Assembly (NCBI GenBank): GCA_023512255.1
Contig: JAILZY010000004.1
Span: 1 to 64,000 of the forward strand
Direction: 5' to 3'
From: a bacterium
GTDB taxonomy: Bacteria > SZUA-182 > DTGQ01
DNA length: 64,000 nucleotides
The notes beneath the pieces are model-generated. The model ran no database searches. It saw nothing but the letters and a program-made list of their open reading frames with translations, and was not told where the DNA came from. This document shows, one piece after another, positions 40,231 through 49,783 of the stretch; position 1 is the first letter of the stretch; the number at the start of each line of letters is the position of its first letter. The position numbers and the translations under genes are program-made.

Positions 40231-42324
40231 ATGAGTAATGTAGAAACCACGGATATGGCCCTTTTCGTTCGAACCTCAGAAGAGGATTTTCGAAGTTGGG
40301 ATCGACAGAAAATTGTCGATGCCCTGGTACGTGAAACCTATATTGATGAGGACACAGCTATTCGCATCAGTAAGGAAGTGGAAAGTCAGATTATAGCCTC
40401 GAATCTCAAAATCATTACCGCTCCTCTGATCCGTGAGCTAGTAGATGCAAAGCTCATTGAGCATGGACTAGAGCGGGCTCGCTGGATGCATACCCGCCTT
40501 GGGATGCCACTTTATGACGTCAATCAGCTCATTCTCCATCCTAACCGGGAAAATGCCAATGTACCTCATGGCCCTGAAGCCACTAACCTGACCCTGGCCG
40601 AGCATATCAAGAAAGAGTATGCACTTTTAGCTCTTTTTTCTCAGGAGGTGGCTGATGCCCACTTGCGGGGAGATATCCATATCCATGATCTTGGCTTCTG
40701 TGACCGTCCTTACTGCTCCGGCCAATCCCTTGAGTATGTCAAAAAATTCGGTCTGAACCTGCCGAATGCTCTGTCTATGGCCAAGCCGGCCAAACATCCC
40801 GAGGTGCTGCTGGCCCACATGGTAAAATTTGCCGCTGCCCTGCAGGGGAATTTCGCCGGGGCTATCGGCTGGGATGCGGTCAATCTCTTCTTCGCCCCCT
40901 ATCTTTCGGGGATGTCGGATCGAGAGATTCGCCAGCTGGCCCAGATCATGATTTTTGAGTTTTCCCAACAGGCCGTAGCCAGGGGAGGACAGGCGATCTT
41001 CAGCGATATTAATATCTATTGGGAAGTGCCTAGTCACTTTGAAAATGTTCCGGCCATTGGCCCCGGGGGAATCTATACTGGCAAGACCTACGGTCAGTAT
41101 CTTGAGGAGTCGCAAAGATTTGCTCGAGCACTTTTTGATGTTTACCTGGAAGGAGACGCATCAGGCAGACCCTTCTTTTTCCCCAAGCCACTGGTTCACA
41201 TTACCGAAAAATTTTTCAAAACTCCAGGGCATCAGGACTTTCTTTTCCATATCTGCGAAGTGGCCGCGGAGAAAGGGAACACCTACTTTGTGTTTGATCG
41301 TGGGGATACGGCCAAAATTTCCGAGTGTTGCCGACTGAGTTTTAAACTCAGGGCCGAAGATCTTGAAGATGCTAAAGAACCCTGGAAGATGAGATACTGC
41401 GCTCTTCAGAATGTTACCCTAAACCTGCCACGGGTTGGCTATGAGGTCAAGGGAGACAACTGTCGGCTCTTTGAGCGGCTAGGAGATTTGATGGAGCTGG
41501 CTGCCGAGGCTCATATGCAGAAGCGAGTTTTTATCGAAAAGCTCTTGGCTCTTGGGGAGAGCGGGCCTCTATCCCTTCTGACCATGAGTCGGGATGGTGA
41601 GCCCTATCTTCGACTAGAGCGCGCCTCTCATCTGATCGGTATGGTTGGGCTGAATGAGCTGGTAAAAATCCAGACAGGCCAGGAAATGCATGAATCGAAA
41701 GAGGCCTTCATGATGGGACTCAAGATCATTTCCCATTTGAAACTCTTGGCTGACCGTCTGTCCAGCAAGCATAAAATGCATTTTGTGCTTGAGCAGACCC
41801 CGGCAGAGAGCACCAGCTATCGGTTCGCCAAGCTAGATCTTCGCCACTATGGATCGGCCGCGGAGAAGACTGTGCAGGGAGATTTGGCCAAGGGAGAGGT
41901 ATACTATACTAACTCTACCTACTTGAATGTGAGTGCTCCGATTAACCCGATTGAGCGGGTCAGGCAGGAAGGACTATTTCATCCGCTGATCGAAGCTGGA
42001 GCCCTGACCCACATCTGGCTGGGGGAGGCAAGGCCATCGCGGGAGTCTTTGGCTAATTTCGTGGTTAAGACCTTTCAGAAGACCTTAAATGATCAGATCG
42101 CCTTTTCTCCAGAATTTACGACCTGCAACAGTTGTAGTCAAACGGCACGGGGGCTGAAAGAGACCTGCCCCTATTGTGGCTCAGACCAAGTTGACGGGAT
42201 TACCCGAATTACTGGCTATTTTACCAAGATTTCCAGTTGGAACAAGGGTAAGAGGGGAGAGCTTCGGGACCGATATCGAAATCAGATCTATTTGCAAAGG
42301 GAGAGTGTTGGAAATGAAATTTAA
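40231..42324 (+). CDS. nrdD: Anaerobic (class III) ribonucleoside-triphosphate reductase; start revised to ATG 40231
   Basis: ATP-cone-like N-terminus, C-terminal CNSC..CPYC zinc site, glycyl-radical loop RITGYF. Confidence 0.96.
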   Translation: MSNVETTDMALFVRTSEEDFRSWDRQKIVDALVRETYIDEDTAIRISKEVESQIIASNLKIITAPLIRELVDAKLIEHGLERARWMHTRLGMPLYDVNQLILHPNRENANVPHGPEATNLTLAEHIKKEYALLALFSQEVADAHLRGDIHIHDLGFCDRPYCSGQSLEYVKKFGLNLPNALSMAKPAKHPEVLLAHMVKFAAALQGNFAGAIGWDAVNLFFAPYLSGMSDREIRQLAQIMIFEFSQQAVARGGQAIFSDINIYWEVPSHFENVPAIGPGGIYTGKTYGQYLEESQRFARALFDVYLEGDASGRPFFFPKPLVHITEKFFKTPGHQDFLFHICEVAAEKGNTYFVFDRGDTAKISECCRLSFKLRAEDLEDAKEPWKMRYCALQNVTLNLPRVGYEVKGDNCRLFERLGDLMELAAEAHMQKRVFIEKLLALGESGPLSLLTMSRDGEPYLRLERASHLIGMVGLNELVKIQTGQEMHESKEAFMMGLKIISHLKLLADRLSSKHKMHFVLEQTPAESTSYRFAKLDLRHYGSAAEKTVQGDLAKGEVYYTNSTYLNVSAPINPIERVRQEGLFHPLIEAGALTHIWLGEARPSRESLANFVVKTFQKTLNDQIAFSPEFTTCNSCSQTARGLKETCPYCGSDQVDGITRITGYFTKISSWNKGKRGELRDRYRNQIYLQRESVGNEI

Positions 42325-42592
42325 GCTATTCTGGAAAGAAGGCTGTCCGATGTGCCCGGCAGCCAAAAATGTTATTCACCAATTAATTTGCAGCGGCTAT
42401 CAGGCCATGGAGTATGATCTTGAAACCACTGAAGGGCTGGCTGAAGCGGCATTTTACGCCGTGCTCTCAACCCCAACCATTATCCTACTCGATGAGCAGG
42501 ACAATTCGATTGCCGAATGGAGGGGAAAAGTGCCTACCTTTGAAGAGGCGCAAGCAGCGGCCTCAGCTTGGCAGACGGCTAAAGTAAGCTAA
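42314..42592 (+). CDS. Thioredoxin/glutaredoxin-fold protein; start revised to ATG 42314, overlapping nrdD
   Basis: MKFKLFWKEGCPMCPAAKNVIHQL, STPTIILLDE cis-Pro motif. Confidence 0.85.
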   Translation: MKFKLFWKEGCPMCPAAKNVIHQLICSGYQAMEYDLETTEGLAEAAFYAVLSTPTIILLDEQDNSIAEWRGKVPTFEEAQAAASAWQTAKVS

Positions 42593-42691
42593 TTAGAGTT
42601 CTCACCGCTCAAGGCCTCATCTCCTCAGGATGGGCTTTGCGGCCGCGGCTGATCTTCAGGAGCTGATCTTTGGGAGAAATAAGATCATGGG

Positions 42692-43417
42692 ATGAAAGCG
42701 ATCAACACCTGCCCTGCAGGACAAATCAAGGGATTCATCGAGACCTCTTTCAGCGACTGGCCTGGCAAGGTTGCGGCAGTGGTTTTTCTTTCAGGCTGTA
42801 ACCTGCGCTGTCCCTACTGCCATAACTATACCCTGGTTCTTTCCCCGCACTTCTACGAGACGATACCTCGCCCCTGGATAGCCAGCCGTCTGAGGGAATT
42901 CAGCGGCTGGATTGATGGAGTGGTGATTTCAGGTGGAGAGCCTTGTCTCTCCCCGCGGTTGCCCCAGTTGATCAGATTTTTCCGCCATCTCTCATTTCCG
43001 GTAAAATTGGATACCAATGGCACTAAACCTGAGCTGCTCGCGGCTTTGCTTGAAGATGGTCTTCTCGATTATGTGGCTATGGACGTCAAGGCGCCCCTTG
43101 ATGATATTCGCTACAGCCGCTGCGCTGGAGTGCCACAGAGTGTTTCCCCTATTCGAAGGAGTCTGGCCATTTTAGCCCAGTCTGGGATTGAGTATGAACT
43201 GCGGATGACTGTCTGCCCATCCCTGACCACCAGGGAGGATATCCAAGATTTGGCCAGACAGATCGAGGGAGTAAAGCGATTTGTTCTGCAAGGATTTAAT
43301 CCAAAAGACCCCCTGAGGCCAGAACTTAAGAGCGTATCTCCCTACAGCCGGCAAGAGATGCTGGAATTTCAACGGATTCTAAAAGAGTACGTAGCCGAAT
43401 GCACGGTGGCTGGATGA
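42692..43417 (+). CDS. nrdG: Anaerobic RNR-activating protein (radical SAM)
   Basis: FIETSFSDWPGKVAAVVFLSGCNLRCPYCHNYTLV; downstream of nrdD. Confidence 0.92.
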   Translation: MKAINTCPAGQIKGFIETSFSDWPGKVAAVVFLSGCNLRCPYCHNYTLVLSPHFYETIPRPWIASRLREFSGWIDGVVISGGEPCLSPRLPQLIRFFRHLSFPVKLDTNGTKPELLAALLEDGLLDYVAMDVKAPLDDIRYSRCAGVPQSVSPIRRSLAILAQSGIEYELRMTVCPSLTTREDIQDLARQIEGVKRFVLQGFNPKDPLRPELKSVSPYSRQEMLEFQRILKEYVAECTVAG

Positions 43418-43544
43418 GGGTTTAAAGGTGGCTTTGGGTGGCAGGTGCTTTGAGTGGCAAGAATTTATAGTAGGAAAATCAGGCCAAAGTAGGCCGCAGG
43501 TGAGATGTGCAAGGTTCATTGATTAGAGCTCCATTAATTGATGA

Positions 43545-44645
43545 CTACTCCAGGGGATCGGGCCCGCCATAGGCGCCAAGGGTATTTCGGGAGCCATCAG
43601 GGTTGTTATAGACCTTTTGCGGATGGCCTGAATGGTGGCAGATAGATTCTGGCCTGAGCCGATAATCTCCATGATTAGGGTCAATGAAGAGCGGATCCTG
43701 AGAAATATTTCCATTGACTCCAAGATAATCGGCATCAGTGATATTGGAAAATTGAGGCCGGCAGGTCATGGCAAAATCAACCAGACAAAGGTCGTCTTGA
43801 TTTTTCCAGAGAATATTGTTAAGCTGTTGGAATCCTCCGGCTAATCCAAAAACGCCTCCTCCAAACAGAGCGCTATTGCCACAGATGGTGTTATTGACTA
43901 GCGAGGCCGAAGAGTCGATGAAAATGCACCCTCCGCCGGCATGAGAGGCTGTGTTTTTAACGATGAGGTTATTGTGGATCACGGAGCGGTCAGCATTGCA
44001 AAATAGCCCGCCGCCAAAAGAGGCGCTGTTTCGCAGCAGCCGATTTTTGGCGATCTTAGCCGAGGCATGAAAAGAAAAGATTCCTCCTCCGCAAACCTGG
44101 GCCCGATTGTCGACAATCGTATTGTGAATGATTTTCGGACAGGAGAACTCCGCACAGTAGATCCCGCCGCCGAATTTAGCCTTATGGTTAACAATGAAGT
44201 TATTGATGATGGTGGGAGAGGAGTAGGGAGCACAGTAGATTCCCCCTCCCTGAAGTGGGCAGGCACGATTGGGATCGGAATCTGAAACGGTGAGGGTGAA
44301 GCCATCGAGAGTGGCCTGACAGCCTTGGTCAAAAGAGATTAGCGGAGCCTCACCCGTTCCGATTAAAACCGTCTCGCCCGCTCCCAGAGCAGAGCGAAGG
44401 ATCAGGTTTTTCTGGGTAATATGAATGCCTGCCGGACAGATCCGATATCTTCCTGGTCTGACGATAATAGTGTCTGCTGCGGCTGAATTTTTCACCGCCT
44501 CCTCAATGGTAGAAAATTCAGCTGGAACAAAAAGATTTCTCTGCCTGATGAGGGCTTTCTGACAAGAGAGAAAAAACCAACAGCAGGAGAAGACCAGCAT
44601 AACGAGACATCTTTTGAAGAGGGGGTATTTTTTATCAATCAGCAT
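43545..44645 (-). CDS. Secreted right-handed beta-helix protein (DUF1565/Pmp-like)
   Basis: FVPAEFSTIEEAVKNSAAADTIIVRPGRY; repeated GGGIYC/GGGIF coils. Confidence 0.83.
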   Translation of the reverse strand: MLIDKKYPLFKRCLVMLVFSCCWFFLSCQKALIRQRNLFVPAEFSTIEEAVKNSAAADTIIVRPGRYRICPAGIHITQKNLILRSALGAGETVLIGTGEAPLISFDQGCQATLDGFTLTVSDSDPNRACPLQGGGIYCAPYSSPTIINNFIVNHKAKFGGGIYCAEFSCPKIIHNTIVDNRAQVCGGGIFSFHASAKIAKNRLLRNSASFGGGLFCNADRSVIHNNLIVKNTASHAGGGCIFIDSSASLVNNTICGNSALFGGGVFGLAGGFQQLNNILWKNQDDLCLVDFAMTCRPQFSNITDADYLGVNGNISQDPLFIDPNHGDYRLRPESICHHSGHPQKVYNNPDGSRNTLGAYGGPDPLE

Positions 44646-45849
44646 TGGCTATCCCTTGACCTCCCTGGCTTTGAGGGAGGAGCATAATACCGGCATCGAG
44701 ATTATAACCGATCCGATTTTGCTCAATCAGAGCTTTTTGGGCCTCTATGACTAAGCCAGCAGAAATATTACCCAAGATGCTGTTTTGAATAATCCTGATT
44801 ACTCCTCCCCCATGCACGGCAATACCCGCCCGTAGGTTGTGATTAACCTGATTGCCTCTGATCGTAGCCTCAGAGATATTCTCAAGCCGTATGCCAGCTT
44901 TGAGGTTCCCATACACTTCATTTTCCTCTATTGAGGCAACAATATGTTTCTGCTGATTGTTGATCGCGGTCAAACTGATTCCTGCCCGCCAGTTGTGGCG
45001 AAGAATATTGCCTTGAATCACGATAGGCTGATCGTGGCTAACCAGATCAAGCCCACCGATCCCGCTTCCATTCTGATAGCAGAGATTGTGGAGAATCCTT
45101 GGCCTGGCGTATTCCCTGATTCCAATACCGGGGGCATCCTGCTCTTTATCTTTGGCCTGCGGAAAATGATTATTGAAAATCTCATTATCCTGGATAAGGG
45201 CCATAGAATTTGGTCCATTGGCAATACCGGTGCCAAAATTGTCGTATATAACATTGTGTTGAACAGTCGGCTTGGCTACTGTCTCTAGGGGAGGTCCCAT
45301 AGACGGGCCTAATCCTGTCAGGAGCAGACCGCCACCCTTGCCTTTTGAGTGGTTTTGGCAGATGATGTTGTTGATGATGACGGCGGCAGAACAGCCTCGC
45401 ACTTCCACAAGGTATAACTTATCGATAGCCTTGGTGGGAAGGTTGCGGATGGTAAAGCCGTCGAGTTTCATCGGCGCTGTGCTCTCTTTTTGAAAACTTA
45501 CCAGATAGTCGGGCGGATCAAGTTTTGATCCGTCGATAATAGTCTGAAGAGCTCGCTGGAGAACCTGTTTTTCCCCCGGGCCCTTTACCAGCCGCTCGCC
45601 CTCGGGGCCGCTGTCGCTGATCAGCGAGATACCCGCCTTGATGACCACCCGCTCGTAATAAATACCAGGTCTGACCCGGACAGAATCCCCAAACTCCGAG
45701 GCATCGATGGCCTCCTGAATGGTGGGGAAATCTTCGGGGACAAAAATATCCCGGCCGCGGCCCTCACGGGACACTAGTAAAAAGGCCAGAAAAAAGAGGA
45801 AAGCGGTCGGGAGTTTTTTCCCAAGGGTAAATCTTTTGGCAATAAGCAT
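44635..45849 (-). CDS. Secreted right-handed beta-helix protein (DUF1565-like)
   Basis: FVPEDFPTIQEAIDASEFGDSVRVRPGIYYERV; repeated I..N.I..N coils; 11-bp overlap with the downstream paralog. Confidence 0.83.
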   Translation of the reverse strand: MLIAKRFTLGKKLPTAFLFFLAFLLVSREGRGRDIFVPEDFPTIQEAIDASEFGDSVRVRPGIYYERVVIKAGISLISDSGPEGERLVKGPGEKQVLQRALQTIIDGSKLDPPDYLVSFQKESTAPMKLDGFTIRNLPTKAIDKLYLVEVRGCSAAVIINNIICQNHSKGKGGGLLLTGLGPSMGPPLETVAKPTVQHNVIYDNFGTGIANGPNSMALIQDNEIFNNHFPQAKDKEQDAPGIGIREYARPRILHNLCYQNGSGIGGLDLVSHDQPIVIQGNILRHNWRAGISLTAINNQQKHIVASIEENEVYGNLKAGIRLENISEATIRGNQVNHNLRAGIAVHGGGVIRIIQNSILGNISAGLVIEAQKALIEQNRIGYNLDAGIMLLPQSQGGQGIANAD

Positions 45850-46207
45850 AATGATCAGCTTGTCCTTATGTGAGAGTTACCCTATTGCTGAAAAGCTGCC
45901 TTTTTATGGAAAGATCTTCTGCAAAGAAGAATTTTATCAGGAAATTGGGGATTTATCCAGCTCAAAATTTTTGGCAAAAAAGCTCAGGCCTTTACAAGGC
46001 CTTGATATTACTTAATTTTAAACTCGCTGCTTTAGATAATTGCTTAGAAATGAGGCAAGGATTAGGGCAAGGTTTCAATATTTCAAGCAATTTCAAAATC
46101 GAAATAAACTATAAATTTTCACCAAAATAGCTAATCAAAACGCTATTAAATCATGCCTAAAAAAACCAAAGTTGAAGCACTATCTCGGTGGTGAGGGGAG
46201 GGAGGAT

Positions 46208-46264
46208 CAACTCCCCCGGTCCTTCTTCTCTTATGAGGAGAGGACCGGAGGGAGTTGGTTTTTT
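46208..46264 (+). terminator. Long imperfect hairpin followed by T-run (plus-strand orientation)
   Basis: CAACTCCCCCGGTCCTTCTTCTC-TTAT-GAGGAGAGGACCGGAGGGAGTTG then gTTTTTTc. Confidence 0.55.
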
Positions 46265-46324
46265 CAAAAATCAGTCTAATAGGGCTGATTTTTCGTTGCC
46301 GGAAGGCTAAGTTTGCGCAAATTC

Positions 46325-47797
46325 TCAGGCAGCCGTCCGTTTTTTTATCGCGGTTTCGTATAGACTCACATACTCCTTTGCCGAAGCCTTCCATGAGTGG
46401 TCTTCGCTCATGCCGTTTTTCATAAGCTTGATCCATTTAGGTTTGTCTTCAAAAAGGCTCACAGCTCTCTTTACGGTTTCAAGCAGAGCCTGGGATGAGT
46501 ATTCGCTAAACTTGAAGCCATTTCCCTTGCCAGTCTTAGGATCATAGTCCTGAATGGTATCATCAAGGCCGCCAGTAGCTCTCACAATCGGCACAGTGCC
46601 ATACTTTAGACTGTAGATTTGGTTAAGACCGCAGGGCTCATATCGTGAAGGCATCAAAAACATATCGCTACCAGCTTCAATTTTGTGAGCCAGTTTATTG
46701 TTGAAGGCAATGACAACTCCCAGCTTCTGTGAATACTCCTTCTTTAAATTGGTGAATAGATCATGATATTTCTGCTCTCCAGTCCCTAGCACCACCATAG
46801 CCAGATTCATCTTCATCAACTCGGGCATAGCCTCAGACAGGATATCGAATCCCTTCTGATCGGCCAGCCGGCTAATCATGCCAATGACCGGGGCATCTTC
46901 CGGCACTTTCAATTGAAATTCGCCAAGCAAATCCTCCCGACAGATTTTCTTTCCCTCCAGGTTATTGATGTCATACGTGCTTTTGATGAACTTGTCTTTT
47001 TCTGGGCTCCATTCATCGTAGTCGACTCCATTGACGATCCCGTAGATATCCTTGCTGCGGTATTGCAGCACCCCTTCCATGCCGAGCCCATATTCTGTGG
47101 TCTGAATTTCCCGGCTGTATCCCCTGCTGACGGTAGAGATGACATCGGAATACATCAGACCAGCTTTGAGAAAACTAATATCTCCATAGTATTCTATCCC
47201 ATTGATGGAGAAGACATCCCAGGGCAAAGTAGTCATCGGCATATCCAGAGCCCAGAATTTTCCCTGATAGCCTAGGTTATGAATGGTAAAAACCGTAGCT
47301 GTGTGTTTAAAGAATTCATCCTGAGCATAGAGAACTTTCAGGTAGGTAGGAACAAGCCCTGTCTGCCAGTCGTTACAGTGGATAACGTCTGGGGCAAAAT
47401 CTAGTTTTTTGAGCATCTCCAGGATTGCTCGGCTGAAGAAGATAAACCGCTCGGCATTGTCCGGGTAGTCCCCTTGCGGGGTAGTGTAAAGATATTCCCG
47501 ATCATAGTAGCGGTCATGTTTGATGAGGTAGGTTGGAACCGTATCATAGAGCATCGTTGACAGAACGACGGCCTGCTCCTTGCGGTCAGCAATAGGGACC
47601 TGAAGGTCTGAAATTTCTTCTTTTAATTTTGGATTCTGCTGCTTGACCATGGCGTAGAGGGGCAAAACCACCCTAACGTCATGGCCAAGGGCTTTCAGAG
47701 CCTTGGGCAGAGATCCGGCCACATCAGCCAGACCGCCTGTCTTAGCCAATGGAGCGACCTCTGGAGAAGCGACGAGTACTTTTAGTTTCTTAGGCAT
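46325..47797 (-). CDS. glgA: Glycogen/starch synthase (ADP-glucose type); start revised to ATG 47797
   Basis: KVLVASPEVAPLAKTGGLADVAGSLP, HNLGYQG, PSRYEPCGLNQIYSLKYGT; SD ggagg upstream of MPKKLK. Confidence 0.97.
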   Translation of the reverse strand: MPKKLKVLVASPEVAPLAKTGGLADVAGSLPKALKALGHDVRVVLPLYAMVKQQNPKLKEEISDLQVPIADRKEQAVVLSTMLYDTVPTYLIKHDRYYDREYLYTTPQGDYPDNAERFIFFSRAILEMLKKLDFAPDVIHCNDWQTGLVPTYLKVLYAQDEFFKHTATVFTIHNLGYQGKFWALDMPMTTLPWDVFSINGIEYYGDISFLKAGLMYSDVISTVSRGYSREIQTTEYGLGMEGVLQYRSKDIYGIVNGVDYDEWSPEKDKFIKSTYDINNLEGKKICREDLLGEFQLKVPEDAPVIGMISRLADQKGFDILSEAMPELMKMNLAMVVLGTGEQKYHDLFTNLKKEYSQKLGVVIAFNNKLAHKIEAGSDMFLMPSRYEPCGLNQIYSLKYGTVPIVRATGGLDDTIQDYDPKTGKGNGFKFSEYSSQALLETVKRAVSLFEDKPKWIKLMKNGMSEDHSWKASAKEYVSLYETAIKKRTAA

Positions 47798-47945
47798 GAA
47801 TAATTCCTCCTTTTTACTTTCTCCCCCACGCTGGGAGCTTATCATTGCCTGAAAATGCTTGCTTGTACGCCTTGGTATGTATTTTTTCGGATTAACATGA
47901 TGATCTTTATGATAAATTTATGATTATATGATTATCTAATTATTA

Positions 47946-47979
47946 AATTATATAATTATTATATAATAATTATATAATT
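47946..47979. repeat. Perfect 34-bp AT-only palindrome upstream of glgA
   Basis: aattatataattattatataataattatataatt equals its own reverse complement. Confidence 0.92.
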
Positions 47980-48317
47980 ATATAATAATTATATAATTAT
48001 TAATTTAAATACGGTAAATATGGACTCATCAATATGAATATGGACTCTACCCGTTATCTTAAATGAACGTAGTTAATTGAATCAAGGGAAAAGCGCAAAA
48101 ACTAACCTTTTCGGCCAATAAATTTTTTGCTGCTCAAATCAAGGGAATTGACCGGCTTGTTTATTCACTTTTTCGGAATGCTTTAAGTCTATGATCGGAA
48201 GGATAAAAATTTTAAAAAAAGATCTTTCCGAGCGCCGAAATCGATATGAACCTTGGTTGACAGGAAAGGAACAAGGTTATATAATGGGAGAAAATTAATA
48301 GATATTGTTTTTTCAAT

Positions 48318-49127
48318 ATGTTTACTCCAAGAAGGGAGTTTTTCAAGGAGGCTTTTTTGATCCGATATTCGACCTGCGGTCCCCCGCCTGCCGAGCACTC
48401 TGAAAATATATCTGCTGCTGCGGCCAACCTCATGGTTTTTCGAACCTGCGGATTGTCAAAAGAGCAGATAAACGACCTTGTGCAAGATCTTCTCACCGGC
48501 GATAGGCGGCTGTCTTTCTCCCTTGACTCACATCCCTTGGGGGTAGACATCCAGATAAGGCTTTCTTCTCCTCAGGTTGCCATTGAACCTGAGCTTCTAT
48601 CCAGGTTGAGCGATGAGGTTCGTCTACGGCTAGGAGCATATCTTTACGGTGAGGGGAGCGAGAGCATGGAGGAGGTGGTCGGCAAGCTACTTCGGCAAAA
48701 TCACCATACCCTGGCTACAGCGGAATCCTGCACTGGCGGTCTGATCGCCAGCCGGATCACTGATGTGCCTGGGAGCTCGGAATACTTCTTGCAAGGGGTA
48801 ATCACTTACAGCAATCAGGCCAAAAAGGACCTGCTGGGGGTCAGAGAGGAAACGCTGCGTCAGCTTGGAGCAGTCAGCGGGCCAGTGGTTCAGCAGATGT
48901 GTATCGGCTTAAAGAGAATAAGCGTCGCCGACCTTGTCCTTGCCGTTAGCGGCATTGCCGGACCAGGCGGAGGAAGTGTCGAAAAACCAGTAGGTCTAGT
49001 CTTTATCGGCCTCTATGATGGGCAAGACTTTAAACTAAAAGAATACAGATTTCAGGGCTGTCGGAAGGAGATCAAGCTTCAGGCTTCACAAATGGCCCTA
49101 GATCTAGTTCGAAGGTATTACCTATGA
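48318..49127 (+). CDS. cinA: CinA-family protein (middle and C-terminal PncC domains; no N-terminal MoCF-type domain)
   Basis: LATAESCTGGLIASRITDVPGSSEYFLQGVITYSNQAK, VSGIAGPGGGSVEKPVGLV. Confidence 0.9.
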   Translation: MFTPRREFFKEAFLIRYSTCGPPPAEHSENISAAAANLMVFRTCGLSKEQINDLVQDLLTGDRRLSFSLDSHPLGVDIQIRLSSPQVAIEPELLSRLSDEVRLRLGAYLYGEGSESMEEVVGKLLRQNHHTLATAESCTGGLIASRITDVPGSSEYFLQGVITYSNQAKKDLLGVREETLRQLGAVSGPVVQQMCIGLKRISVADLVLAVSGIAGPGGGSVEKPVGLVFIGLYDGQDFKLKEYRFQGCRKEIKLQASQMALDLVRRYYL

Positions 49128-49732
49128 AAGAGCAGAGACTGCGGAGAGAGCAGCAGGGAGTCGTTCGATCCTTTGTGGCCATGGCCATTGAGTCGAGTGT
49201 TCAGAAGGAGATCGACGATTTTCAAGCCAGGCTGAGGCAAAAGGTCCAAGAAACAGGCTGTCGGGTTAGTTGGGTTAAGCCGGAGACGATTCACCTGACT
49301 GTAAAATTTCTGGGAGATATTCAGATCGGCCAAGTTGAGCCTATTTTAGGCGCACTTCGGAGGGCTGCTGAGGGAGTGGGTGCCTTTGGTTTGAAAATTG
49401 AAGGTATTGGGGTCTTTCCCAGCCAGCGAAACCCACGGGTGGTGTGGGTCGGCATTTCGGAAGGGGTGGAGAAGCTGCGAATCATCCAGCCAAGAGTTGA
49501 AGAAGAGTTGGCTGCTCTTGGTTTTGCGCGGGAAAAAAAAGAGTTCAATCCCCATCTTACCCTGGGTAGGATTCGATTTTCAGAGGCCGCGGCAGCTTTG
49601 GGCAAAATTTTAGCTGATCTTCCCTATCCGGTGTTTGGTCAGGTGATGATTCAAGACCTTAGGCTGATGAAAAGTGACCTGCGGCCTGAAGGTGCAATCC
49701 ATACGGAGTTAGGACGGATTCCGCTAAGCTAA
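49124..49732 (+). CDS. thpR: RNA 2',3'-cyclic phosphodiesterase (2H family)
   Basis: HLTVKFLG and HLTLGRI 2H motifs; cinA-thpR-recA order. Confidence 0.94.
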   Translation: MKEQRLRREQQGVVRSFVAMAIESSVQKEIDDFQARLRQKVQETGCRVSWVKPETIHLTVKFLGDIQIGQVEPILGALRRAAEGVGAFGLKIEGIGVFPSQRNPRVVWVGISEGVEKLRIIQPRVEEELAALGFAREKKEFNPHLTLGRIRFSEAAAALGKILADLPYPVFGQVMIQDLRLMKSDLRPEGAIHTELGRIPLS

Positions 49733-49783
49733 TCTTTTATTAAGCCAAATGGAGTTTTCTTCTCAAGGAGAATAATAACAACT

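Noticed and set aside
43427-43460. ggtggctttgggtggcaggtgctttgagtggcaa short tandem duplication after nrdG
   Set aside because: Two short imperfect units only; not distinguishable from chance slippage
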